Part shown: piece by piece, positions 6,814 through 14,847 of the stretch
Layout: every line of letters starts with the position of its first letter
Position numbering within the stretch: the first letter of the stretch is position 1
Origin: Chitinophagaceae bacterium UBA2789
Lineage (GTDB): Bacteria; Bacteroidota; Bacteroidia; Chitinophagales; Chitinophagaceae
Length of the DNA: 20,020 nucleotides
Assembly: GCA_002352145.1 (NCBI GenBank)
Contig: DEHX01000163.1
Coordinates: 1 to 20,020, forward strand
Direction: 5' to 3'
Program-made: the position numbers and the translations under genes
The notes under the pieces: model-generated
Databases searched by the model: none
Seen by the model: the letters and a program-made list of their open reading frames with translations, nothing else
What the model was told of the DNA's origin: nothing

Positions 6814-7476
6814 CTAATTTATTTTAACGAAGATGTTTTCTGCTACCTGTTTACTAATAGTGAAAACAGGCTGTCGCCCGATCTTAATTTCCATGGAGTC
6901 ATCAAAATCAAACCGCCTCTTTATTTCCAGTTTTGTACCAATGCTTATCTTTTTATGTTTAAGTAAGTCCAGTATTTCATTTGACTGATTGCTGACATGG
7001 CTCACCACTACTAATTTATTTGCCGGTAAACTGGCGAGGCATTGATAAGAGTAGTGTTCGATCTTACCATTTACATCCGGGATAGGGTCACCATGGGGGT
7101 CAGCTTTAGGATAGCCAAGAAATTCATCCAGTTTTTCAATCAGCTTTTTGCTGCTGACATGCTCCAGTTCCTCTGCTACAGCATGCACTTCATCCCAGCT
7201 AAACTTTAATTTTTCGGCCAGGAAATATTCCCAGAGGCGATGACGACGAATAATACCTAAGGCTACTTTACTGCCTTCTGCACTAAGCCTGAAACCCCTG
7301 TAGGGCTGGTAATGAACCAGTTTCTTGGCTTTTAATTTTTTCATCATATCTGTAACAGAAGCCGGGCGGGTATTCAATTCACCGGCCAATTCGTTGGTAG
7401 TGACCGTTCCATCCTGTTGTTGCAGGTGAAATATCGCCTTGATATAATTTTCTTCGCTAACAGAATAATTTAGCAT
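6814..7476 (-). CDS. DtxR/MntR family metal-dependent transcriptional regulator
   Basis: A 220-residue metal-sensing repressor: winged helix (1-65, ELNTRPASVTDMMKKLKAKKLV as the helix-turn-helix), dimerisation and metal domain (70-140), and a C-terminal FeoA-like SH3 domain (about 150-220). It aligns with DtxR without shift in the metal region: His79, Glu83 and His98 keep the ancillary site, and Glu105 and His106 keep the primary site. DtxR Cys102 is Glu here, as in MntR, which points to manganese; DtxR Met10 (Asp8 in MntR) is Asn10, so the primary site differs from both. It is first in a two-gene operon with a ZIP transporter. The dyads at 7476-7513 cover its promoter and start codon, which suggests autorepression when metal is plentiful. 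Confidence 0.93.
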   Translation of the reverse strand: MLNYSVSEENYIKAIFHLQQQDGTVTTNELAGELNTRPASVTDMMKKLKAKKLVHYQPYRGFRLSAEGSKVALGIIRRHRLWEYFLAEKLKFSWDEVHAVAEELEHVSSKKLIEKLDEFLGYPKADPHGDPIPDVNGKIEHYSYQCLASLPANKLVVVSHVSNQSNEILDLLKHKKISIGTKLEIKRRFDFDDSMEIKIGRQPVFTISKQVAENIFVKIN

Positions 7477-7513
7477 GCCTAAAAATTATTTTAGGCAAAG
7501 CTAAAATAATTTT
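7476..7513. promoter_or_regulatory. Overlapping operator dyads on the mntR-ZIP promoter
   Basis: Two perfect inverted repeats share sequence. Dyad A has arms TGCCTAAAA (7476-7484) and TTTTAGGCA (7489-7497) around ATTA. Dyad B has arms AAAATTATTTTAG (7482-7494) and CTAAAATAATTTT (7501-7513) around GCAAAG. The minus-strand -7 element TAGCTTTG (7503-7496) lies in the centre of dyad B, and dyad A touches the start codon. The TTAGG core is like DtxR-family operators, so the adjacent regulator is the obvious candidate to bind. Confidence 0.7.
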
Positions 7514-7576
7514 CTTGACTACTGAAGGAAGCCAGTCATTATAAAATCCCTTACATTCGGTAAGAAATATTCCCCA

Positions 7577-8554
7577 ATGCGATTATTTTTGAAATTCCTT
7601 TTTTTGATATGCCTGGTTATCGGGCTGGGAAGCTGCAAGGGCAAGAAAAAAATATCCCTTTCGGGAGAAGATCCTGTTGAAGTTTCCGATTTTATTGAAT
7701 TTTTTCAGCCCTTAAACCTGCCGGTGCAATTTTCGGATAGTTCACTTGCTAAAAAGGAAAAAGATTCATTACTGATCAGTTATAAAATATTTACACAGTT
7801 TGTACCTGATTCTGTTTTAAGAAAGGTTTTTGCCAAAGGTGTTAAGCCAAAAATTTATGCGTTAGGTAAAGCGGTTGTTCCAAAAGCCGAACAATACCTT
7901 TTTGTCAAAACAGTGAGTGCCGACAAAAGGGCTTATTTTCTGCTTGCTTTTGATGAAAAAGAACAGTTTATTGCCGGGATGCCATTGCTGCGGCCAGATA
8001 AGCAAAGTTCAACCAGTCAGTCAGCCATACTTGACAGGAAATATACCATAACACAAACCATGGCCCGAAAGAACAGGGATGGCACCATCAGTGAAGGTAA
8101 AGACGTATACGTACTGAACGTGGCGGCGAGGAATTTTATGCTGATCATGACAGAAGCCCTGGAGGATAAGATCACAGAACTCATCAACCCGATTGATACA
8201 TTACCCCGAAAACATAAATGGTCGGCCGATTACGCCAATGGTAAAATGAACCTTGTGTCGGTGAGGGATGGCCGTAAAAATGACAGGATCAGTTTTTTTA
8301 TCCATTTTGAAAAAGACAATGGTGCCTGTACCGGCGAATTGAAAGGAGAGGCATTGATCAAATCATCCAATACGGCAGAATACAAAGAGGAGGGAGATCC
8401 TTGTCGCCTGAAATTTATCTTCTCTTCGAATGCTGTTACGTTAAAAGAAGAAGAAGGTTGCGGATCCCGGAGGGGGCTTAAATGTTCTTTTGACGGCAGC
8501 TTTGCCCGAAAGAAATATGTAAAACCTTCAGCAGGCAGTAAACAAAAAAGGTAA
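7577..8554 (+). CDS. Uncharacterised lipoprotein with a four-cysteine C-terminal domain
   Basis: A 325-residue secreted protein whose function I do not recognise. The N-terminus MRLFLKFLFLICLVIGLGSC is a lipoprotein signal with lipobox LGSC (Cys20); the following KGKKK is basic, which does not suggest surface export. The body (about 30-230) is mixed alpha/beta without a known motif. The last part (about 248-312) has four cysteines (251, 276, 295, 303) in a beta-rich stretch: ACTGELKGEA, DPCRLKFIFS, GCGSRRGLKCSFDGSFARK. This looks like a small disulfide-held domain seen at the end of various secreted proteins, but the match is from memory. It is transcribed away from the mntR operon. Nothing in the neighbours fixes its role. 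Confidence 0.85.
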   Translation: MRLFLKFLFLICLVIGLGSCKGKKKISLSGEDPVEVSDFIEFFQPLNLPVQFSDSSLAKKEKDSLLISYKIFTQFVPDSVLRKVFAKGVKPKIYALGKAVVPKAEQYLFVKTVSADKRAYFLLAFDEKEQFIAGMPLLRPDKQSSTSQSAILDRKYTITQTMARKNRDGTISEGKDVYVLNVAARNFMLIMTEALEDKITELINPIDTLPRKHKWSADYANGKMNLVSVRDGRKNDRISFFIHFEKDNGACTGELKGEALIKSSNTAEYKEEGDPCRLKFIFSSNAVTLKEEEGCGSRRGLKCSFDGSFARKKYVKPSAGSKQKR

Positions 8555-8696
8555 TCCTGTCAGAAATATTTTTTATCAACCGTTTGCCTGTTATTTTCCC
8601 ACTATTTGTGCAAAAGTCTTTCATACCGGTGCTTCATCACTTAGTATTATTGAATATTTAATTTTATCTTGCGTCTTCGTGTAAAAAGAACACATT

Positions 8697-10352
8697 ATGA
8701 GCTTTACTCCCTTTTCAGTCCCGTATCCGGTTGAAGAACGTTATTCTAAAAAAGTGGCCTACTTCTCTATGGAATTTGCCACTCACCAGCCACTGAAGAT
8801 TTATTCCGGCGGCCTTGGTTTTTTAGCAGGATCACATTTGCGCAGCGCTTATGAGCTCAGGCAAAACCTGATTGGTATTGGTATATTATGGAAATACGGT
8901 TATTATGACCAGGAAAGAAACCAGGATCAAACCCTGGAAGTAACCTGGAATGAAAAGCTTTATAGCTTTTTGGAAGATACCGGAATAAAGTTTCAGATTA
9001 CTATACATGAACATCCTGTTTGGGTCAAGGCATGGTATTTAAACCCGGATACTTTTAAAACGGCGCCATTATTTCTATTGTCTACCGACCTTCCGGAAAA
9101 CGATTACGTATCGCAAACGATTACGCACCGGCTTTATGATGCTAACGTAGCTACCAAAGTAGCGCAGTTCATATTGCTGGGTGTGGGCGGGGCCAAACTG
9201 ATTGATCTTTTAGGCTTTAATCCTGAGTTGTATCACCTGAATGAAGCACATGGCTTGTCTGCCGCTTTTTATTTATATAAGAAGTTTGGCAACAACCTTA
9301 GTGATGTTAAAAAGAGACTGGTGTTTACCACGCATACACCTGAGGAGGCGGGTAATGAAAAGCATGATATTTACCTCTGTCATAAAATGAGTTATTTCTG
9401 CGGCCTGTCAGTGGATGAAGTGAAAAATCTTTATGGCAATGACAGTGATCAGTTCAATCATTCACTGGCAGCCTTACGTTTTGCAAAGCTGGCCAATGGT
9501 GTTTCACAACTGCACGGCCATGTTTCAAGAGCCATGTGGGGCAAGCATGAAAATATATGTCCCATTATTTCTATCACGAATGCGCAAAACTGGCGGTATT
9601 GGGCGGACAAGCAGTTATATAAGTTCATGGAAGCCGGAGATGATTACGGAATTGATGACCGCAAGAAATATTTAAAGAAACGGGCATTTGAAATAGTAGC
9701 TGACCAGACAGGAAAACTCTTCAGCCCCGATGTATTTACTATTGTATGGGCCAGGCGATTTGCAGGTTATAAAAGGGCAGGGCTTATAACAACTGATGAA
9801 CATCGGTTTGAAAAATTATTGAGTAACAGTAAGTATCCGGTACAGATTATATGGGCCGGAAAACCTTACCCGGTTGATCACCCGGCTATCAGTGAGTTTA
9901 ATCAACTGGTTCATCTCAGTAAACGTTACAAGAATGTGGCAGTGCTCATAGCTTATGAATTAGGCTTATCCAAGCGACTGAAGCAGGCAGCTGATGTTTG
10001 GTTAAATAATCCAAGAGTACCAAGGGAGGCTTCCGGAACCAGTGGTATGACAGCTGCGATGAATGGCGCTATCAATTTTTCTACAGATGACGGATGGATT
10101 CCTGAGTTTATCAATCATGGCCATAACGGTTTTGTAGTGCCCAAAGCCGATTACGCTAATATGGCTGTTTATGAACAAGATGAGTACGACCTGGAAAAAC
10201 TATATGAGATATTAGAGAAGGAAATACTTCCTTTGTATTACGAAAACTACAATACATGGAGACAAGTAATGAAAAACGGTATGCAGGATGTTCGTTTCCA
10301 GTTTGACAGCAACCGGATGGCACATGAATACTATGAACTGCTTTATAAATAA
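8697..10352 (+). CDS. GT35-type alpha-glucan phosphorylase homologue lacking the PLP lysine
   Basis: A 551-residue cytosolic protein of the short bacterial glycogen/maltodextrin phosphorylase type. Family members cleave alpha-1,4-glucans with phosphate to give glucose-1-phosphate. It keeps VAYFSMEFATHQPLKIYSGG (glycine-rich N-terminal loop), FTTHTPEEAG, YHLNEAHGLSAAF, VWARRFAGYKRAGL and VWLNNPRVPREASGTSGM. The last is the cofactor segment, and here residue 452 is Thr (codon ACA, 10050-10052) in TSGMTAAMNG, where phosphorylases have the Lys that holds PLP. It may thus be inactive as a phosphorylase, use another chemistry, or be regulatory. It is shorter than most family members and lacks an N-terminal extension. 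A terminator follows directly; a GH13 lipoprotein lies 1.4 kb downstream. Confidence 0.88.
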   Translation: MSFTPFSVPYPVEERYSKKVAYFSMEFATHQPLKIYSGGLGFLAGSHLRSAYELRQNLIGIGILWKYGYYDQERNQDQTLEVTWNEKLYSFLEDTGIKFQITIHEHPVWVKAWYLNPDTFKTAPLFLLSTDLPENDYVSQTITHRLYDANVATKVAQFILLGVGGAKLIDLLGFNPELYHLNEAHGLSAAFYLYKKFGNNLSDVKKRLVFTTHTPEEAGNEKHDIYLCHKMSYFCGLSVDEVKNLYGNDSDQFNHSLAALRFAKLANGVSQLHGHVSRAMWGKHENICPIISITNAQNWRYWADKQLYKFMEAGDDYGIDDRKKYLKKRAFEIVADQTGKLFSPDVFTIVWARRFAGYKRAGLITTDEHRFEKLLSNSKYPVQIIWAGKPYPVDHPAISEFNQLVHLSKRYKNVAVLIAYELGLSKRLKQAADVWLNNPRVPREASGTSGMTAAMNGAINFSTDDGWIPEFINHGHNGFVVPKADYANMAVYEQDEYDLEKLYEILEKEILPLYYENYNTWRQVMKNGMQDVRFQFDSNRMAHEYYELLYK

Positions 10353-10371
10353 CAGATAGTCAACGTAATTT

Positions 10372-10400
10372 AATCCCGGTCACCGCCGGGATTTTTTATT
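10372..10400. terminator. Terminator between glucan phosphorylase homologue and ispH
   Basis: AATCCCGG (10372-10379) and CCGGGATT (10386-10393) form a perfect 8-bp stem with a six-base loop, followed on the plus strand by TTTTATT. It lies 20 bp after the phosphorylase stop and abuts the ispH stop at 10396. The T-run is on the plus strand, so it mainly serves the phosphorylase gene. Confidence 0.8.
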
Positions 10401-11616
10401 GAAAGCTGCTGATGATTTCATCCATTGATTTTGCTTCGGGATAAAAGCTAACCAGTTTGCGTATCACTCCCTCTACCAGCGCATCGGGGCAGGAAGCACC
10501 GCTGGTGATCAGGATTTTTACAGTTGATTTACCTGGCAGGTAATTACTGGTTTGTAATTCTTCTTTGGTGTGAAAGTTGAAATGCAATATTTCCTGTTCA
10601 CTTAAAATCTTTTCTTCATTATTGATAAAGTAAGTCGGTAATCTTTCTTCACAAAGCTCTACCAGGTGCGAGGTGTTGGAAGAATTGTAGCCACCGACGA
10701 CAATAGCCAGGTCGGCTTTTGTTTGCAGCATACCTGTCACCGCCGTCTGGTTATCATTAGTGGCATAACATAGTGTATCCCTTGTTTCCGCAAATCTTTC
10801 TTCCGCATTTGCCGGCTGGTACGTTTCCAGCATAATTTTTTTCAAATAATCAGCGATAGACTGCGTATCGCTGGCCAGCATCGTAGTTTGATTGACTACA
10901 CCGATTCTTTGCAGGTCATTGTTTACATCAAAACCTTCAGAATATTGGTTTCTGAAAACAGTATAAAATTCTTCTGCAGGTCTTTCGCCGGAGATAAATC
11001 TGCCAAGTTCTATAGCCTCCTTCATGTCCTTAATTACAACTGATGGGGCATTGGCAGCCGCATGGGAGAATGTAGCCCTTGTTTCTTCATGTTGCGGTTT
11101 GCCATGAATGATGATGGTATAGTCCTTCCCTGCGATCTGTTCGCTCCTGTTCCATACCTTTTCTACGAAGGGGCAGGTGGTATTGTATTTTTCAGTCTGG
11201 ATACCAATTTTTCTGAGCTTTTCTTCAATTTCAAGAGTAGTGCCGAAAGCAGGTATCAGTACAATATCATCAGCCGTTATTTGCTCAAATGGTATTAGTT
11301 GTTTACCATGAGTATCCTGTAAAAATTCAATGCCATGTGCAATAAGATCAGCATTTACCTGCGGGTTGTGAATCATTTCACTCAGCAAGAAGATACGTTT
11401 GCCTGGATTTTCTTCCACCGTTCTGAAAGCAATTTCTATTGCATTCTCAACTCCATAACAAAATCCGAAATGACGAGCCAGGTATACCTGCAGCGGGCCA
11501 AAATCCAAAAGGGTCGGTGTAAAGTCTTTTTTCATTTTATCCATTTCTTTCCGCATTTTTTTTACGGCTGAAATCAATGGACTCCTGTAGATGATAGGAA
11601 CGTCAAAACTCTTCAT
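10396..11616 (-). CDS. ispH: 4-hydroxy-3-methylbut-2-enyl diphosphate reductase (LytB), long form
   Basis: Last step of the MEP isoprenoid pathway: reduces HMBPP to IPP and DMAPP with a [4Fe-4S] cluster; cytosolic. The three cluster cysteines are visible in HFGFCYGVENAIE, NTTCPFVEKVW and TSGASCPDALVEGVI. Also present are MIHNPQVN, IIHGKPQHEETRAT with the catalytic Glu, and VVNQTTMLASDTQ. It has about 406 residues against about 316 in E. coli, because of an N-terminal extension and an insertion (around EEFYTVFRNQYSEGFDVNNDL) that I know from Bacteroidota homologues. I chose the ATG at 11616 (MKSFDVPIIYRSPL), the usual start there; the frame extends to an ATG at 11670, whose added 18 residues look non-conserved. 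It is convergent with the phosphorylase gene and divergent from the amylase gene. Confidence 0.95.
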   Translation of the reverse strand: MKSFDVPIIYRSPLISAVKKMRKEMDKMKKDFTPTLLDFGPLQVYLARHFGFCYGVENAIEIAFRTVEENPGKRIFLLSEMIHNPQVNADLIAHGIEFLQDTHGKQLIPFEQITADDIVLIPAFGTTLEIEEKLRKIGIQTEKYNTTCPFVEKVWNRSEQIAGKDYTIIIHGKPQHEETRATFSHAAANAPSVVIKDMKEAIELGRFISGERPAEEFYTVFRNQYSEGFDVNNDLQRIGVVNQTTMLASDTQSIADYLKKIMLETYQPANAEERFAETRDTLCYATNDNQTAVTGMLQTKADLAIVVGGYNSSNTSHLVELCEERLPTYFINNEEKILSEQEILHFNFHTKEELQTSNYLPGKSTVKILITSGASCPDALVEGVIRKLVSFYPEAKSMDEIISSFQ

Positions 11617-11704
11617 GGTGTAAAGGTAATAATACTTGATTGTGTGATTAACAACAACCATCTTCATCAAATGTTCTTCTTATCTTTCGCAAAAAGACCG
11701 GTGT

Positions 11705-13093
11705 ATGAGAATGTATTTGCTTGCTTTTTGCATTATTATTTTAGCCGGGTCATGTAAACTCATGCCCAAAAAAGAAGAAACGAATAAAAAAACGACGAAT
11801 ACAACTATGCTAAACAAATTCAGACCCGTTGAATGGGCACATAACACCAATATATATGAAGTGAATGTGCGGCAATATACTGTGGAAGGAACTATCAATG
11901 CTTTTGCAAAAGAACTGCCAAGGCTTAAGGAAATGGGAGTGCAGACACTCTGGTTTATGCCACTGACACCTATTGCGGAAAAAAACCGAAAAGGATCACT
12001 GGGCAGTTATTATGCCTGTTCCGATTACACTTCAATCAACCCTGAATTTGGAACCCTGGATGATTTCAAAAGCCTGGTAAAAAAAGCACATGAAATGGGC
12101 ATGAAGGTAATCGTTGACTGGGTGGCCAATCATACCGGGTGGGACCATAAATGGACCAAAGAACATCCGGAGTATTACCTGAAAGATTCTGCTACCAATG
12201 ATTTTAAAATTGCTTCAGGCATGGACGATATAATAGAATTGGATTTCAAAAACCCGGCACTTCGGAAGGCGATGAAAGATGCCATGAAGTTCTGGGTGGA
12301 AGAATGTGATATAGATGGTTTCCGTGCAGACCTGGCTTTTTGGGTAGAACTTGACTTCTGGAAGGAGGCCCGTACGGAACTTGATGCTATCAAACCTTTA
12401 TTCTGGTTAGGTGAATTTGATGAGCTTGATTCCCCCGAATATGGTGAAGCATTCGATGCCAGCTATACCTGGACATGGATGCACCGGGCTAAAGATTTTT
12501 ACCAGCAAAAACAACCGCTGGATTCGCTTTATACTGTGTTGAAACGTTACGATGACCTGGGTGATAGCACCATGCGGGCCTGGTTTACCACCAATCATGA
12601 TGAAAACAGCTGGAACGGTACTGAATATGAGAAATATGGCGATATGGCTAAAGCACTGGCTGTTTTCAGCACTACCTGGAATGGCATTCCATTGCTCTAT
12701 TCCGGACAGGAGTTGCCTAATCTAAAAAGAATAAAATTCTTTGATAAGGATACTATTGCCTGGACAGGTATTAATCAATTACATGAGTTTTACAAAGCAT
12801 TGCTTAACCTGCATACGAATCATCCGGCATTGAGAAGCGGAGATACCCTGGTAAAAACATTTCGTATCAAAACGAATGATGCGAAGAATGTATTTGTTTA
12901 TCTGCGAAAGAATGGTACAAAAGAGGTGCTGGTACTATTAAATATGTCCGGGGAGAAAGACCTGCACTTTGATATTACAGATGAAAAAGTGAACGGTGTT
13001 TTCAGGAATATTTTTTCCGGTGCAGAGAGTGATTTCAATACAACCCGCAGTTTTGAAATGCAGCCGTGGGAATTTCTTATTTATGAGAAATAA
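11705..13093 (+). CDS. GH13 alpha-amylase family lipoprotein
   Basis: A 462-residue exported glycoside hydrolase that should cut alpha-1,4-glucans such as starch or maltodextrin outside the cytoplasm. The signal MRMYLLAFCIIILAGSC ends in lipobox AGSC (Cys17), so it is membrane-anchored. The GH13 barrel runs from about 45 to 375: region I DWVANHTG (138-145), region II DGFRADLAFWV with nucleophile Asp209, region III WLGEFDELD with acid/base Glu237, and region IV FTTNHDENSW with Asp299. A short C-terminal beta domain (about 385-462, ending WEFLIYEK) follows. IYEVNVRQYT near the start is typical of one GH13 group in Bacteroidota. It stands alone, without SusC/SusD genes in this window, and ends in a bidirectional terminator. 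Confidence 0.92.
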   Translation: MRMYLLAFCIIILAGSCKLMPKKEETNKKTTNTTMLNKFRPVEWAHNTNIYEVNVRQYTVEGTINAFAKELPRLKEMGVQTLWFMPLTPIAEKNRKGSLGSYYACSDYTSINPEFGTLDDFKSLVKKAHEMGMKVIVDWVANHTGWDHKWTKEHPEYYLKDSATNDFKIASGMDDIIELDFKNPALRKAMKDAMKFWVEECDIDGFRADLAFWVELDFWKEARTELDAIKPLFWLGEFDELDSPEYGEAFDASYTWTWMHRAKDFYQQKQPLDSLYTVLKRYDDLGDSTMRAWFTTNHDENSWNGTEYEKYGDMAKALAVFSTTWNGIPLLYSGQELPNLKRIKFFDKDTIAWTGINQLHEFYKALLNLHTNHPALRSGDTLVKTFRIKTNDAKNVFVYLRKNGTKEVLVLLNMSGEKDLHFDITDEKVNGVFRNIFSGAESDFNTTRSFEMQPWEFLIYEK

Positions 13094-13101
13094 CTATTAG
13101 G

Positions 13102-13136
13102 ATAAAAAAAGGTCACCCCGGGGCGACCTTTTTTAT
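13102..13136. terminator. Bidirectional terminator between amylase gene and htrA
   Basis: AAAAAAGGTC (13105-13114) and GACCTTTTTT (13125-13134) form a perfect 10-bp stem around a GC-rich ACCCCGGGGC core. Poly-A on the left and poly-T on the right let it stop both converging genes, whose stop codons lie at 13093 and 13153. Confidence 0.88.
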
Positions 13137-13152
13137 CTGTTTCTTTTGTTGT

Positions 13153-14640
13153 TTATTCTTCTCCAATATTCAGCGGGTAACGATAGATGCCGTCATAACC
13201 GGGATAAAAACCTTCCAGTTGAATGGTTTCTCCTTTCAGACTGCGAATAGCCTGGCTCAGTTCTTCAATATTGGTAATATCTGTGCCATTTACACTGGTG
13301 ATGATAAAACCATCCTGCATCCTTGTTTTGCTGAAAGGCCCGCCTTGTTTGATTTTTTTAACCAGCACACCGCCTTCCACTTCGTACTGCATGGCTTGTT
13401 TTTTATCAATGGTCACCAGATCAGCCCCCAGCTTTTCACCAACGGTATTAGTGGCTATTTCATCAAAGGTTCCTGACTTGGCAGTTAAGGTTGCCGTAGC
13501 GGTATATTCTTTTCCGTTGCGTTTATAAGTAATATTGATCTTATCACCGGCATTATAGGATGAAACGGTAGCTTGCAATTCAGTCCATGATGTAATCGTT
13601 GCATCATTGATCTTGGTAACAATGTCACCTGGTTTTAACCCGATTGCGGCAGCTGCACCATCCTTCGCCACATTACCGATATGGGCGCCGTCACCTGCAT
13701 CTACTTTATCTTCTGCTACCCACACACCCAGGTAAGGCCTTTTCACATCACCGTATTTGATCAGGTCATTTACAATTTTCTTTACCAGGTTAACGGGTAT
13801 AGCAAACGAATAACCCGCATAGGTGCCGGTAGGGGCATAAATAGCAGAGTTGATACCTACCAACTGGCCGTCAGTAGTAATCAGTGCACCGCCGCTGTTA
13901 CCCTGGTTTACTGCGGCGTCAGTCTGTATAAAGGCTTCAATTGGTGTCTTACTCTGACGCTGGTTAATACCGATATTTCTTCCTTTGGCGCTAACGATAC
14001 CTGCTGTTACGGTTGTTTCGAGAGTAAGCGGATAACCAATGGCTAATACCCACTGTCCGAGTTTTACATTATCAGAATTACCATATAAGAGGAAGGGGAA
14101 TCCATTACCATCAATTTTTAGAACAGCGATATCACTGCTGGGGTCTTTACCTATTATCCTTGCTTTGTAAGTTTTTTTATTGTTTAGAGTAACTGTTATT
14201 TCTTCTGCCACTCCATCTCCACCATCAGAAATAACGTGGTTGTTAGTGATGATATATCCATCCTCACTGATGATAACGCCACTTCCCGAAGCCCTTTGTT
14301 CCGGCTGAATCTGCGGACCGAAATCAAAGAACTGGTTGAACCAGTCTTCCATACTATTGCCCCGGCTGCGGGGTAACTGGTTACTGATTCTTTTGGCCGG
14401 TATCTTGGTCTTAATGTGCACAACAGCCGGTACGGCTGCGTTGGCAGCCTTGGTAAAATCAATTGGCTCACCGGCGCCGGCTGCGTTGTCAAAAAAGCCA
14501 GCGTAATTGGCAGGAATATTCCCGTTTTCAGACTGAACAAAATTGGGCTGTTTGCGGGTGATTTTTCCATAAATCCACACACTGCTTACAGCCGATACGG
14601 CGCTAATGGCAACGATCAGTAAGATTTGTTTCAGTTTCAT
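13153..14640 (-). CDS. HtrA/Deg family periplasmic serine protease with two PDZ domains
   Basis: A 495-residue envelope quality-control protease and chaperone. Residues about 5-24 form an N-terminal signal or anchor without an obvious cleavage site. The trypsin-like domain (about 62-290) has the triad His135 (ITNNHVI), Asp170 (SSDIAVLK) and Ser249 (NQGNSGGAL). PDZ1 (about 305-395) starts at PYLGVWV and holds GLKPGDIVTKIND; PDZ2 (about 405-490) holds MQDGFIITSVNGTDI. Length and order agree with DegP/DegQ. The gene stands alone between the amylase terminator and the acyl-CoA reductase gene. The dyad upstream at 14718-14742 could take part in stress control, which is inference only. Confidence 0.95.
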   Translation of the reverse strand: MKLKQILLIVAISAVSAVSSVWIYGKITRKQPNFVQSENGNIPANYAGFFDNAAGAGEPIDFTKAANAAVPAVVHIKTKIPAKRISNQLPRSRGNSMEDWFNQFFDFGPQIQPEQRASGSGVIISEDGYIITNNHVISDGGDGVAEEITVTLNNKKTYKARIIGKDPSSDIAVLKIDGNGFPFLLYGNSDNVKLGQWVLAIGYPLTLETTVTAGIVSAKGRNIGINQRQSKTPIEAFIQTDAAVNQGNSGGALITTDGQLVGINSAIYAPTGTYAGYSFAIPVNLVKKIVNDLIKYGDVKRPYLGVWVAEDKVDAGDGAHIGNVAKDGAAAAIGLKPGDIVTKINDATITSWTELQATVSSYNAGDKINITYKRNGKEYTATATLTAKSGTFDEIATNTVGEKLGADLVTIDKKQAMQYEVEGGVLVKKIKQGGPFSKTRMQDGFIITSVNGTDITNIEELSQAIRSLKGETIQLEGFYPGYDGIYRYPLNIGEE

Positions 14641-14717
14641 AGTGTTATATCTTTTTTTCGTTTAAATGCTTTTGGATAATGCAGGTAATCAAAACCTATG
14701 CCTTTGCTTTACAAAAT

Positions 14718-14742
14718 AACAAACTGTCATACCAAGTTTGTT
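14718..14742. promoter_or_regulatory. Inverted repeat upstream of htrA, possible operator
   Basis: AACAAAC (14718-14724) and GTTTGTT (14736-14742) are perfect 7-bp arms with an 11-nt spacer. They are followed directly by a second small dyad, TTGACCGTCAA (14741-14751). On the minus strand the TTTG of one arm lies 21 nt before TAGGTTTT, an imperfect promoter for htrA. The role is not shown; no known operator was recognised. Confidence 0.35.
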
Positions 14743-14847
14743 GACCGTCAATTTAGTTTAACAAATCTTTACTAAGACTTTCGTACTTCAAATATCCCAT
14801 AAAAATACTATTCAATCATTGTCGCTGTATACCGTTATGTACGGATT

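Noticed and set aside
13681..14046. Open frame of 121 codons antisense to htrA
   Set aside because: Fully inside the protease domain coding region, with no promoter or family likeness.
14821..14847. CCGT/ACGG hairpin after the acyl-CoA reductase stop as a terminator
   Set aside because: Four-bp stem and no T-run on the minus strand.
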